In this document: positions 11,854 through 22,569 of the stretch, one piece after another
Layout of the letters: every line of letters begins with the position of its first letter
How positions within the stretch are numbered: the stretch's first letter is position 1
Assembly (NCBI GenBank): GCA_020698575.1
Contig: CM036241.1
Coordinates: forward strand, 35,688,855-35,752,854
Length of the DNA: 64,000 bases
Reading direction: 5' to 3'
From: Bostrychus sinensis
Lineage: Eukaryota > Chordata > Actinopteri > Gobiiformes > Eleotridae
Made by a program: the position numbers and the translations under genes
Notes under the pieces: model-generated
Told to the model about the DNA's origin: nothing
What the model saw: only the letters and a program-made list of their open reading frames with translations
Database searches by the model: none

Positions 11854-14800
11854 GTGAGAATTTGTTAAGCAGTGCTTGACCCTAAATTCAATTTAACTTT
11901 AACAAAATACTTATACATTTGTATGATTCAAAGAAAAAATAAGAATAGTTTTAATAAGACATTTAAAAGACATCAAACCTGCAGAATATTCTATCACTTC
12001 TGTATTTGATTTTATTGACCCCTGTCTTGCCTTTAGCGCTGTTTTTGTTATTTTGTCATTGAAAATGATGAATAATTGTGTCTGTGTTAAAGCAAATTTA
12101 CCAAATTTTGGATATGAAGGGAGACACAAATTGTGTTTGGTTATCACCGATCTCTCACGCCCTCTCCCAACATCAATGACAAGTCAAAGACCATAATAAT
12201 ATATTAATCAAGTAGCTCACAGTCTGTGATAAGTATTTAATTTTTGTGTATTTCTGATTCTGTTTTCCAGTAGCAAAATGGCATTTAAAAGATTAAAAAT
12301 AAATAATATTAAAATATGATAGGTTTCGATAGAAATGGAAGTTGATTTGAAGAACAGTCATTCAAAGCTGACTAAATATTATATAAACACTTTTTAGGAG
12401 GTAAGCACTTTTGGTAGTTAGGGCTCTGAGCTTTTTAAAGGGGTGGCCAAGGTTCGGAAATACCCACTTTTGTTTTTATATATAGTTTAGTTAACCATTA
12501 GAAAATACACCAGCAAAGCCTGTGTTGAATGAAAGCAGCAGTTGTATGGCTGACTAATGACTAATGTGACTTCACGTGAGAGTCTGTAACCAAATAATCA
12601 GTGTGTTGTCCGGCATCACTCACATGACCGTAATTAAAGTGTTTAAAGTGTTTGCATTTTCTCTTGGAAGTCTGTTTTAAGTAACTTTATTTTTCACATC
12701 TTCCCCTGAATCACACTTACAGTGACTCTTGTAATGTAAAAGCTTTAGGGCCAAAACCATTTATTCAATATTCAACCTGGGGAATTCCAGCTGTGCTGCT
12801 CTACTCTCGACCCTGCCCTGCTGAATAGGCAAGATGTAAAAGTACAGTTTCATTCTCATTTACATGACAAAATGTGTCAAAATAAAAGCTCTGCTGAGAA
12901 TTAACATGAATTTTTCAGTGGCTGCTTTCAAGGTTGCAGGACAGCGGGGAGTGGACTCACCTGTGCTCGACTTGGAGAGACCTAACTAGTGAAATATTCC
13001 CCTCCACTGTGGCTCAGGCATAGGGCTTTATCATATTGTCCTTGGCCAGGATTCAGCAATGTCACCCAGCAGAGGAGAGAGGCAGGGGGAATATATCAGA
13101 GGGAGGCTCAGTACACTGGGGTCTGACACTCTAGGCCCCATGGGAGCGACATGACAGCCTTCTCAGAAAACCTCTGACTCAAGAAGTCCCAATGATAAAG
13201 TTCTAATGGAAGTGGAAATGGTGGCAGTGTAGGAGATGCCCTATTGTGACAGAGCTATTGAGAGAAAGATGATTTATCTGTGACCCCTGCATGCACCTGG
13301 TTAAATGCATAAACAACAGGCGGGGTATTTTTATTTACTGCGAGCAGTGCCATACAGCTTAGCCACATTTTTAGGCATTGAAACTACACTGGTGTTAGGG
13401 CTGGAGCTTCAGTTTATGCCAAGACTGAAAGGAAAACACTCATTAGAAATACTTAAGTTTACATGCAGGTCATAAAAACTGAATTATAACAAGAGTTTTA
13501 AACTGACTCTGATTCGGAGGATAGTTATTAAAATTTCTCTTAATTGTAAAAGTAGAGCAACTGAATAAAGCAGTTCATTGTTGGACTACTGCTGCATGTA
13601 TACACCGTACTCTGATTAAGCCTTCTAAAGTGTCAGCTAAAATGGATTTAGTGCAGTGAGCTGACAGCACTTATTCTTCAGAATAATAATCTGAGGCCTC
13701 AGTCAAGGCCAGAGAATACACAATTAAAACAGGCATGAATGAAAAAAAAAAAAAAAAAAAACGACGATTCTAGGCATGTTTTTGATGAGGGAACATGGTA
13801 GAAAAATCAGAAAAGTAAATTTTGCATAATATAGCCCCATAACATCAAATCGTGTGAAAACTGTGCTTACAATATAGCATTAGCAAAAACTAGCCACCAT
13901 TAGAGCAAGTGCACATCTTGTACATTTCTTTAGTTATCTGGTGAAATAAATAGAAAAAAGTTTGTTTTAATGAAACGTTTCTTGTGGGACTGCAGACTGT
14001 CAGTACAGAGTTTCTTTTTTGAGGTGAGGGTATGAGTAATGGGCACAGTGACACCACACAGAAGTCTATTTAATTGCTGATTTATGACTTGAGCACAGTA
14101 TTTCACATTGTAAGGGTTCATTTTAATGACTGGATTTCACAGTGGACAAAAATGGACTTGGATTTCCTTTTGTCTTTGGTTCATTTCCAATGGTGAGGTA
14201 CAGCTGCAGTCCGTGGACCACTAAAGTGACTCTGGAGATGCACAGGAATTCTGAGGTGTTTGTTTTCTCTTTTTTGTCTTTGCAGGACCTATCAGCAGTG
14301 CGTTGGTCAATCGCTATGGAAGCCGGCCCATAGTCATGCTCGGTGGACTGATGTGTGGGGTGTCCATGGTCACTGCTTCTTTTGGGAACTCCATCATTAT
14401 CCTGTATGTCTGCATTGGTGTTATTGGAGGTATGTTGCTCACTGGTTTTATTTTTTTTGAATGAAATTAGTCTTGTAAACAAGATGCACAAATCCTCAGT
14501 ACTAAAAGAGCCACTTGGTTTGAAGATATAGTTTTCAGGCTTGTTTACCTCTTGGCTCAGCATTCCCATTGGCCTCAGTTATTCTCCTCTGAGACTGGGA
14601 TGTTGGCAGCGTGGTTCTTTGCGCTTCTGTTGCCAGATCTGATTCCCATCACCAGGCTGGTGTTCATAAGAGCCCAGGGCATCTGCCCCAACTCTTTGGG
14701 TGCCCTTATAGCATCGAGGGAACCATAAGCAGGACAGTAATTAAGACAAAACTGTCCCCTATCCCAGAGTGCATGGTCTTCAGTGGCCCTCTGTACTCTC

Positions 14801-17800
14801 CCGTAGGCTTCCATCATGCTCGTCACATGGGGGCTCATTGCCACCCTGCTAGGCTCTTTACCCTGTCAAGGACTGCTGTGGAGGATTAATAGTCCCAGTG
14901 AGAGACTGGGCCATGTGTGGTGCCCGGGGGCAGGTGTGTGCCCTGCTCTGTTCCCCTGTGCCCCACACATCTGACACGTAGGCATAGCACACTTTTATTA
15001 GCAATCACTGCTAAAACATACCGTGAAAAGATGCAATAAGGTTAACTAGGATCTGGACTAACAAGCCTATCTCATTTATAAAAATATCAAAATCAACCTT
15101 GTTGTGCTGCAGTATAGCTCAGTTAGGAGGCATATACACAGCAACTGCTGCCTCTGTGTCATGGGTTCAAATACGGACTCTGACAGCTTTGCTGAATGTC
15201 TCTCCCCATTCTCTCACCTATGATTTCCTGTCACTCAACTGTGCTATCTAATAAAGCTGAATAAGGCCTAAAGAATATAAAACTAACCTTGTTGCAATTA
15301 TAAATGAATTTCACCTCAAACAGGCCCAGCCAGAATTACACTTTAACTCCATTAAGCTTGCATGGAACAACTATTTAATTCTGTTTTATGGAAAGTAATT
15401 GATTTCTCTTTGTGTTTACATGCAGGTTGTGGACTAGCCTTAAATCTCAATGCATCACTCACAATCATTAGCAAGTATTTTTTGGTCCGGCGTCCTTTGG
15501 CCAACGGACTGGCCATGGCAGGGAGTCCAGTTTTCCTGTGCTTCATGGCACCTCTAAGCCAGTACCTCCTGGAACAATTTGGCTGGAGAAGCAGTCTGCT
15601 CATTCTTGGAGCTTTGATGCTTAACTGCTGTGTAGCTGGAGCCTTGATGAGGCCCATCAGTCAGCCTTGTACTCCTTCTACTCCAGCACAGAAGAAACCG
15701 GAGGAGCAGTCCAATGGAGGCACCAAAATCAGAGGCAGCTGTATGCAGAATGCTAAGAAGTTCCTGGACCTGACCTTCTTTAAGGATAGAGGCTTTGTCA
15801 TCTACCTCATAGGGAACATTATGTTCATCTTTGGGGCCTATGCACCCATTGTGTTTCTGTCAGCCCATGCTGTTAGCCTTGGTGTAGATGAGTTCTCTGC
15901 AGCCTATCTGCTCTCTATTATGGGCTTTGTGGACATGTTCACTCGTCCAGGCACTGGCCTAATAGCCAATTCTAAGTGGATCCGGCCGAAGGTCCAGTAT
16001 TTCTTCAGCTTTGCTGTGGTTTTCAATGGCATGTGCCATGTGCTGTGCCCACTGATCACGAGCTACCCATTCCTTGTGGTGTATACTATATTTTTTGGTG
16101 TAGGTTTTGGCATGGTATTTGCACTCATGTTTGAGTGTCTTATGGACCTAATGGGAAACAAGCGCTTTCCTAGTGCTGTCGGGCTGGTCACCATCATCGA
16201 GTGCCTTCCCATGTTACTGGGACCACCTACAGCAGGTAAGTGAACGCACACCAATCATTCACTATTTGACTGATAGGGCCAGTCTTAGGGCTCAAACACA
16301 CTGGATGTGTAACATAAGTGTGGCGACCGTGTCAGAAAGCCATTTTCACTTCGGTGCCCAGCTTAGCAGATTGGAGCAGCCACACAGGCTGCGCGAGACG
16401 CGAGGCTCCAAGGATGCCTGAAACGCACCTCTCACGTGGACATCTTTGAAAATAGAAGCCTCTTCTATTTTTCATCCAATGTGCACTTAGTGTTATATTG
16501 TACCATGAGCACTACACATACCTGGTGCATTTTTTTTTTTATGTTTGAAGGAGTACTGGCTCTGATGGACTGTGAATTAGGACTTACACTTTTACTTGTA
16601 AAAAGGCTTGTGTTTGCAATGTCCAGCCCACCAAGTCGGTAAACACATTTATTCAGTCAAATATAGTCACCATAGGTCTATTATGTCTGGCTGTACTGTA
16701 GTATTGACTGTTGCATGGCTTTTCTGAGGAGAAGGAGCTGCCAGCACTGCATTTTGAACAACCTCAGTGTCTCTGCGCCATGGCAAAATTTCATTAAATA
16801 AAATATAATAGGTGAATAACAATAATGATAATAATATACCTGCTATAATATAATAGATATAATAAAGTCTCTAATAACATAATAACATTACAAAATACTG
16901 GACTATCCAACAGGCAGACAGTTGGGGAAAAAAATAGATGATAAAATTATATAATCTGCCAAAAAATAGGTAAAAATAAAGAATTGCAGATAAACCAAAC
17001 AAAAACCACAAGATTAGTTGATTGGTTAATCATTCAAGCTAAAGTATTCATTCATCTGGATACCTTGAATCATCTTATATGCACATCTACTGATAAAATA
17101 TTTAAACAGAAATACTACAAAATATCCACTCTGGTTTTTGGTTTGGTTACTTGAAAAATATCCTCCACCCAAACCAGGCTGAGCTGAGAAGAAGCTGGCA
17201 ATTTCCAGGAACAGAACACAGTAACTTTCTGCTATAATGCTATTACAGTACTCAATGTCTACAGCCTGCTCACCAATCAATATGTCACTTCATTAAGGGA
17301 CAGTGCTGTTTGGGTTTCCCTACACAAATGCATTTAACAGGGTCTGGTCTTGTGTGACTTTAGTGGATGTTCTCATCAGCACATTGTGACAAACTGACAA
17401 CCTGAGTTTTCTTCTCAATCACACCCTCTAAAGATGAGAGATTAGGGTTAGGATTATACTGTAGTCTCTACCTTAGAATTAGAATAACATTAAAAACATA
17501 TTTGTACAGAGTCAGTACATCAAAAACAGAGGAAATGGTAAACTAGGACTACAGCAGGTTTAACCTAAGCCTAAAATAAGATGAATCCATGTTAAATCAG
17601 GACTATCAAAACAAAAACTGGGGGATAGCACTAGTAAACAAGTCTGCAAGTAACTTAGCTTTCTACCATGTTATAATGTTCTATCATCAAAAACATACCT
17701 TTAGTTGTGTTTTGCTGCATTCATACATACTTCAGTAATCTTGTATTCTCTGACTACTGCCTTTCTGAGGCCTCAGAACGCCCAGTTCCACAAACCCTCG

Positions 17801-19830
17801 GCGTTCCCTTGAACCCCTGCCCACTCCAGGAAGCACTGACCAATGAAAAAGCCAGTTGATAGCTCTGTTTCCACTCGTTTCTCACAGCTATTTTTCATTT
17901 TGTAGTAAAATGGTAAGTACCCTACTGGTGCCATAAAGAAACTGCTGAAGAGACCAGCAGAGGGGCGTCAAAGTGCAGAGGCTTACTGTCTTTTGAACAC
18001 ACTCAAAGAAAAAGAGCACTACTTTAAACTTTTTGTATTGTGCCATTTTACTACAAAATTAAAAATTGCTGTGAGGACTCAGTGGAAACAGGGCTGTACA
18101 CCCTTTTTTGGATAAATGAATGAGAGCAGACTGGTAGTGGAGGGCTTGTTGATTGGTCAGTGCTTCCTGAAGTCGGTGGGAGAGACGGCGGTTTGGACAG
18201 CCGAGCATTTTGAGAGCTCAGAACAACCATGCCAGAGAATAGAGGATTACATAAACAATAGTAAATGAAGCAAAACACAACTCCAGGGATGTTTATGATG
18301 AGTGATATCATGAATTTTTGAATGTCTCCTGCTTTCTTGACCTGTATGTAGCAGCTGTGACCCGTTATTTTGACCTTCTCCATATTGGCTCATGAGATGT
18401 TAGTTTATGTGTCCACTGTCTCCTAGGCATGAAAGGTGACCCCTAACCAGCTAATCTTAGTCCATTCTTGACCAGTCTCTATGTAAACCCAGGGACATTT
18501 ACTTCTCCTGTATCCTATATAAGCTGTTGGGAAACCACACTCTGTAGGTAGTGAGTGGGGAGTGAGAGGTTCAGACGTCTATGTCTGTTCCATTAAAGCA
18601 ACCTTACTGACCACAATCACACTATATGGCCTTGGTGTTTCCTGCTTCTCTGTTTTTCATGATATCAATGAGGGAACAACGTTATAACATGGTAGAAAGC
18701 TCAGAAAAGTCAATTTTGCATGATGATGATTCTCTGAGTTGGTTTGAAGTACAAAGTTTTGTTTTTGGTTTTAAATCATGTGTTTTTGTTGTGCCCTCGT
18801 TTGTAGACACACAGTGGTTAAATATAAAAGATAAAAGAAAGCAGTAAAGTAGTAATCCTTTAGAAACATCAGAATAATACAGCACAACAACCTCAGCGAC
18901 AGATTCAGTCTCTTCTACTGCTCCAGTTTGTTAATATCATCAGTAATCAGCGCAATATTTCAGGAAAATCCCTCACATTTAACACATTCATGAGTTGTCG
19001 AGTCTGTGCAAAATATTTTTACTTTTTTACTTGCAAGTACACTTAAAAGTAAGTACTCTTATACTTTTACTTAAGTAGAAATTTTAAGGTGATACTTTTA
19101 CGTTTAATTGAGCAACTTTTTGTACATTTATCTGTACTTTTACTTAGGTAAAGAAATTGAGTACTTCTTCCACCACATGTTATAAACATACAACACATAG
19201 AAACAGAGAGAGTAGCTGACATGTGCCTGGAAATAAGGGATGTCTTTTACTCTCTGAAAAGCTGGGGGGCTTAAATCTGATCTGAAGCACATTTGTCACT
19301 TTCTGCAGACTTGGCTCTGTTATTTATGGCTCTAAGAATGGGCCTCCCTTCCCATTCGTTTTGGTAGCGGCTATCCAAATTGCCTTCCCTGAGAACCAGG
19401 GAGAGCCAAGAAGGGTGTAATGTCCCTCTATCGTTTCTGACATGGCTCATCTCAGATTGGCCACTGCTCACTCCATCTCATACACAGTACACATGCACAG
19501 GAGCTAAATGGGAGTGGCAGGGGGAAATAAAACTTGGAGGTAAAATGGGTCGGTCAGTAACAGCCACTCTCCTGTCTCCTTATAGGTTTACTCGTGGACA
19601 TCTACGGTGATTACAAATATCTGTTCTTCATGTGCGGCGGAGTCAACGTAGCCGGCGGCGTCTTTCTCTTTGTCATGAACGCCTACCACTACCACATGTT
19701 GGAGAAAGAAAAGAGACAGACAAGCACAGAGGACAAGGACCAGGCGAACCCCTCGGAGGTGGAGATGCACCCCAACCCCGAGACAGAGACAGACCAAAGT
19801 GACCCAAAGGTTAAAGAAGACAATCCCTAG
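11637..19830 (+). CDS. Proton-linked monocarboxylate transporter, MCT1/MCT2-like (SLC16A1/SLC16A7 group; 4 coding exons, 471 aa)
   Basis: Plasma-membrane carrier of the major facilitator superfamily, expected to co-transport lactate, pyruvate or ketone bodies with H+. Relatives need basigin or embigin for surface delivery (established knowledge). Coding exons: 11637-11853, 14286-14429, 15426-16235, 19586-19830; 1416 nt, 471 aa. The MCT signature DGGWGW is at residues 15-20. K38 aligns with the proton-coupling K38 of MCT1. D290 and R294 in FVDMFTRP match the TM8 D/R pair (D309, R313 in MCT1). About 12 membrane segments are split by a TM6-TM7 loop (residues about 198-232). The tail after about residue 435 is cytosolic and acidic. 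Sequence features mix those of MCT1 (YVCIGVIGG, LNCCVAGALMRPI) and MCT2 (YAGGP.SS.LVN.YGSRP.V), so orthology is left open. MCT3 and MCT4 fit less well. Confidence 0.92.
11854..14285 (+). other. MCT gene intron between start exon and second coding exon
   Basis: The intron contains the left edge of the segment duplicated downstream (from about 12000). The part at about 12690-13075 is closely matched at about 24120-24508. An A-tract (13741-13762) and the right end of a MITE (about 13763-13840, ending ATAATATAGCCCC) are also seen. No exon is hidden here as far as I can tell. Confidence 0.5.
13741..13840. mobile_element. A-tract plus truncated MITE right end
   Basis: An A run of about 21 nt is followed by GGCATGTTTTTGATGAGGGA, then GAAAAGTAAATTTTGCATAA and ATAGCCCC. 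This matches the right end of the TTAAAGGG-type MITE family. Confidence 0.55.
14286..14429 (+). CDS. MCT gene coding exon, TM2-TM4 region
   Basis: The acceptor is GTCTTTGCAG|G and the donor is ATTGGAG|GTATGT. It is 144 nt, phase 1 at both ends, and encodes PISSALVNRYGSRPIVMLGG to IGVIG. A broken copy lies at 26885-27137. Confidence 0.93.
14525..15058. repeat. 534-bp intronic block identical to 27233-27766
   Basis: Reading both copies line by line I find no difference over 534 bp, whereas sequence just outside differs (GAAGATATAG against GATGATATAG on the left, GGACTA against GGACAA on the right). The block is GC-balanced and non-repetitive. It contains open frames on both strands, but it lies inside an intron and has no family similarity I recognise. 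It may be a constrained regulatory element or a recent gene-conversion tract. Confidence 0.85.
15106..15280 (+). mobile_element. tRNA-derived SINE, second family member
   Basis: The head has TATAGCTCAGTTAGGAGGCA (A-box) and ATGGGTTCAAATACGGACTC (B-box). The body has TGAATGTCTCTCCCC and ATGATTTCCTGTCACTC, and the tail has AATAAAGCTGAATAAGGCC. It is the same family as 2598-2790. In the duplicated copy only the first about 35 bp of this SINE remain. Confidence 0.8.
15426..16235 (+). CDS. MCT gene large central exon, TM4-TM11 region
   Basis: The acceptor is TACATGCAG|G and the donor is ACAGCAG|GTAAGT. 810 nt encode most of the transporter core, including KRPLANG-like RRPLANGLAMAGSPVF, the central loop and FVDMFTRP with D290 and R294. 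No copy of it is present in the downstream duplication. Confidence 0.95.
17655..18730. mobile_element. Two MITE copies head-to-head (long inverted repeat)
   Basis: The left arm (about 17655-17915) reads in reverse relative to the right arm (about 18025-18302, resuming 18673-18730). For example, CATTTTGTAGTAAAATGG near 17897 pairs with CCATTTTACTACAAAAT near 18041. Likewise, GGAAGCACTGACCAATGA on the left pairs with TTGGTCAGTGCTTCC on the right. The spacer is about 110 bp. The right arm is split by a solo LTR. Confidence 0.65.
18303..18667 (+). mobile_element. Solo LTR with 5-bp target duplication
   Basis: A 365-bp unit starts TGATATCATGAA and ends TTCATGATATCA, a perfect 12-bp inverted terminal pair with TG...CA ends. 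It is flanked by direct ATGAG repeats (18298-18302 and 18668-18672). Inside are a TATATAAG box (about 18516-18523) and ATTAAA (18592-18597), the expected order for an LTR promoter and poly(A) signal. It interrupts a MITE, whose sequence resumes across the target site. No internal retroelement genes are present. A 5-bp duplication fits Gypsy, BEL or ERV-type integrases, which cannot be told apart here. Confidence 0.88.
19006..19178. mobile_element. AGTACTTTTAC-type repeat fragment
   Basis: Repeated motifs such as TACTTTTACTTAAGTAG and the end GTACTTCTTCCACCAC match the ends of the element at 10475-11597. It is absent from the corresponding place in the downstream copy. Confidence 0.5.
19586..19830 (+). 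CDS. MCT gene last coding exon, TM12 and cytosolic tail
   Basis: The acceptor is CTCCTTATAG|G. It encodes LLVDIYGDYKYLFFMCGG, TM12 and an acidic tail ending KVKEDNP, with TAG at 19828-19830. An open duplicate of this exon lies at 30153-30409. Confidence 0.93.
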
Positions 19831-21056
19831 AAGTGGGAACATTTATGACAACATTTTTGTACACCCCTAATAACTGGGGAGATGTTTTTATGTATTTTTA
19901 AGTGCCACTGTTTTTAAGGCAGAAGCTGATTTTTTTTATTTTTTTTACATGGACGTTTTTAGTATAATTTTGGCTACAATGTTCCAACACAAAAACATAT
20001 GACTCATTGGCCCTGTACTACAGAGGTAGCCACTTGACTAAGTGGTATCACACAGCGGGTTACAAAGCAGTTGGGTTTCTCTGTGGAGCTGTGAGCTCAT
20101 GGCACAGGTGGAGTTAGCCCTAAAAGACCAATCACATTGATCGGTGGGAGACAGTTAATATGAATATGGGCTTGGGATCTACGCTCAAGGTGTAAAAAAA
20201 ACAGTAGGGGTAAAAATCTGCTGTGAGGCCAGCAAACGGCGCTGCAAAGTCACTGCAGAAGAAGCCACAACTTAACACTCACTTAAACTTTGACATCTTG
20301 TGGTCTTCCTGGGCTGATAAACTCAAAAGCACCACTAAGGATTTATACATGGATTACTTACAGAAAGTTTAGTGATCGTTACAGAGCTGTTACATTATCA
20401 TTTCTACTAAGGACGCTGTTCTCCTAGTGCACACAACACCTGCTGCAAACACCTCTTGTTTTTTCAAAAGCTTGCATATTCAAAAAACGCAAACCCCATT
20501 CTTGTGTAAAAGAAAGGCCTATCCACAATAGAATCATTGCACTTTGAGGAAAACGCGCTGTGTAAATTGTTATTAATGTTAACACTAATGCTTGCTGTAC
20601 ATTCCTGCTCCTGTCAGCAGTGCAGTCAGGCTGTAACTTCCCCCTCCTTCACACCGGCTGCTAGTTTGTCACCAGTGATTGGTAGTTGGCTGCGTTTTTA
20701 TCTGACTAGAACTTTAAACTGCTTGGATACAGTGAACCCGCATTGTGGAACCAAAAACCCAGTTACCTCTCTAACCCCCTAATCTAGCTTTGTAATACAG
20801 GACCATTGTCTTTTTTCAGTACATGTGAGGACAGTATACTTGACAAAGGACACTCTTCTTGAAGATATTTGTCTTGTAAAACTAAATGCACATTTTAAGG
20901 ATTTCTTAACGGGTTAATTCATAACCTCAGGGGACAATCGATTATGTCTTTCTGCTTGTCAGTGTATTAACCATTTTAATTTTGTATTACATTTTGTTTA
21001 CTAGACTGAATTTATACCTCAATAGTCTGCCTTTTGTAAATATTTTAAATTGAAGT
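19831..21056 (+). other. Probable 3'UTR of the MCT gene and adjacent sequence
   Basis: About 1.2 kb after the stop has no clear repeat. I find no AATAAA here. The first canonical AATAAA is at 21810-21815, just after a hAT-like element, so the transcript end is uncertain. The first about 45 bp are also present after the pseudogene's last exon. Confidence 0.35.
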
Positions 21057-21370
21057 CAAGGTGTGCACAGTGGCAGAGTGGTTACTTGTGCCTCTTACCA
21101 ATGAGATTGTGTGTTTGATCCTCAGGCGAGCAGAGTATCATCTTTCCTATTGGAGTTGGCATGTCCTATTTGTGTTACTGTGTGTCCGAACCAAAGATGT
21201 TTAAGTTAATTTGGTCAAACTAAATTACTCCTAGTGAATGAATGTGACAGTGGATGGTTGTCTGTCCATGCAAATCTCTCTGTCAGCCCTGACATCCAGC
21301 CATTGTCTAGACTGTCAGCTAGTCTCAGGCTCATAGTTGCTGGGGTAAGTTCCAGCTTCCTGCATCCTCT
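21057..21370 (+). mobile_element. SINE-like fragment
   Basis: The head CACAGTGGCAGAGTGGTTAC and the following TGTTTGATCCTCAGG resemble the common teleost 'cag-tgg-ttag' short retroposons. It ends with the familiar TCATAGTTGCTGGGGTAAGT / TCCAGCTTCCTGCATCC tail. The family name is not certain. Confidence 0.45.
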
Positions 21371-21374
21371 AATG

Positions 21375-21800
21375 CAGGGGTGTCTTAACTTTTTTTAAAT
21401 TATTATTACTGAGGGCCACATACTGTAAAATATATAAGGAGGAGGGCCACTCACTGAAGGTGACATATTTCGCTTCATTATAAAAATAGTCTAATTCGAC
21501 TCTCTCTCCATTGGGAATCACCAACTTTGGTACTTTGGCATAGGTTTTACTCCAGATGCCGTTCCACAATCACACATTTATGCGGGCTTGAGACCAGCAC
21601 ATTATATGGCTGAAATTATTTAGCCACAAACTACTACGTAATTTTTTGCTTCCTTGATGTTTGGTCCATCTTACACAAATATGAAGTTTTTTACCCATGC
21701 TACCTGTTGCAATTTGGGCCAATAAATAATGAAGCCTTGGGGCCAATACCAAATGGTCCGTGAGTCGCATTTGGCCACCGGGCCATAGTTTGGACTCTCT
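21375..21800. mobile_element. hAT-like non-autonomous element
   Basis: The left end is CAGGGGTGTCTTAACTTTTT with GAGGGCCACATA. The right side has GGCCACCGGGCCATAGTTTG and GGACT, the usual inverted counterpart. Eight bases before the element (CTCTAATG) resemble CTCTAGTG after GGACT, a possible 8-bp target duplication with one change, as hAT elements make. Confidence 0.55.
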
Positions 21801-22064
21801 AGTGGAGTGAATAAAGATGAATGAACCTGAAATTAATAACATACACTCATTTTACATTTTACTCTGTCATCCTTGTTTTGGCAGCTCCTCTGAAGACTGA
21901 TAGCGTGATTTTCTTGGTTTACTTGGTAATGGAAAACAATGCTAATAACACTGTCACTGTAAATTTGACTTTTTGTATTGTCATATTGCTCAATTAAAAA
22001 CTTACATTTATGCTATAGAAATAAATTTCTTCTGAGATTGTTTAACTCCAACCCAAATGGAAAG

Positions 22065-22290
22065 TGGGACAACAGTAGCTTAGTCGGTACTAACCATGAG
22101 GTTGGCAGTACGATACCCACTGTGTCCAAGAAAAATTGCCTACCTTGCCTGTATGAATGTATTAGTGTAATTGTGTGTGTAGTGGTAGGAGATTCTGTTG
22201 GCACAGAATGACAGCCTTGTCTCCTCAGGATGGCTGTGGCTAAGTAGCTTACCACTACAGAGTGCGACTGAAAAGTGAATGAATAATGCT
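22065..22290 (+). mobile_element. SINE-like fragment
   Basis: An ACAGTAGCTTAGTCGGTACT head with GAGGTTGGCAGTACGATACC resembles a tRNA-like A-box/B-box pair. The body then has CTTGCCTGTATGAATG and TAGTGGTAGGAGATT, and ends GAAAAGTGAATGAATAA. Degenerate; no RNA gene is called. Confidence 0.4.
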
Positions 22291-22569
22291 TTTGTAAATT
22301 ATTTTCCATTCTGGACAACAGACAAAATGACCAATTAAATCGCTCTTAGAAACTTAAAGTATTTAAAGTAAAAGAATAACCGTAATTTGATGTAGAAATG
22401 CCTTTTTAAAGCCTAGAAAAAAACTTTCCAGAGCCCCAATGATGACGTTGGGCCCGTTGCAAATGGAAGAGTGTAAAGCGCACTAATCGAGAATGTGTCT
22501 GCTCGTCATTCACCACTGACCCCTCGAGTGATTGCTCGTGTCACACCCTCTCTGAATATAAACTCTGTG

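Larger units (their letters stand above)
16236..19585 (+). other. MCT gene last intron
   Basis: A 3.35 kb intron. An AT-rich patch lies at about 16795-16990. Segment 16965-17405 is duplicated at 27866-28335. A pair of MITE copies in inverted orientation with a nested solo LTR occupies about 17655-18730, and an AGTACTTTTAC-type repeat lies at about 19006-19178. A unique stretch shared with the downstream copy (19189-19534 with 29800-30144) precedes the last exon. Confidence 0.55.

Noticed and set aside
14575..14889. Open frames on both strands, identical again at 27283-27597
   Set aside because: They fall in the 534-bp intronic block, overlap each other in antisense, have no family similarity and no splice context. 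Identity comes from the duplication.
18303..18667. Possible promoter and first exon of a separate gene (TATA box, ATTAAA)
   Set aside because: The perfect TG...CA ends and 5-bp target duplication show that it is a solo LTR.
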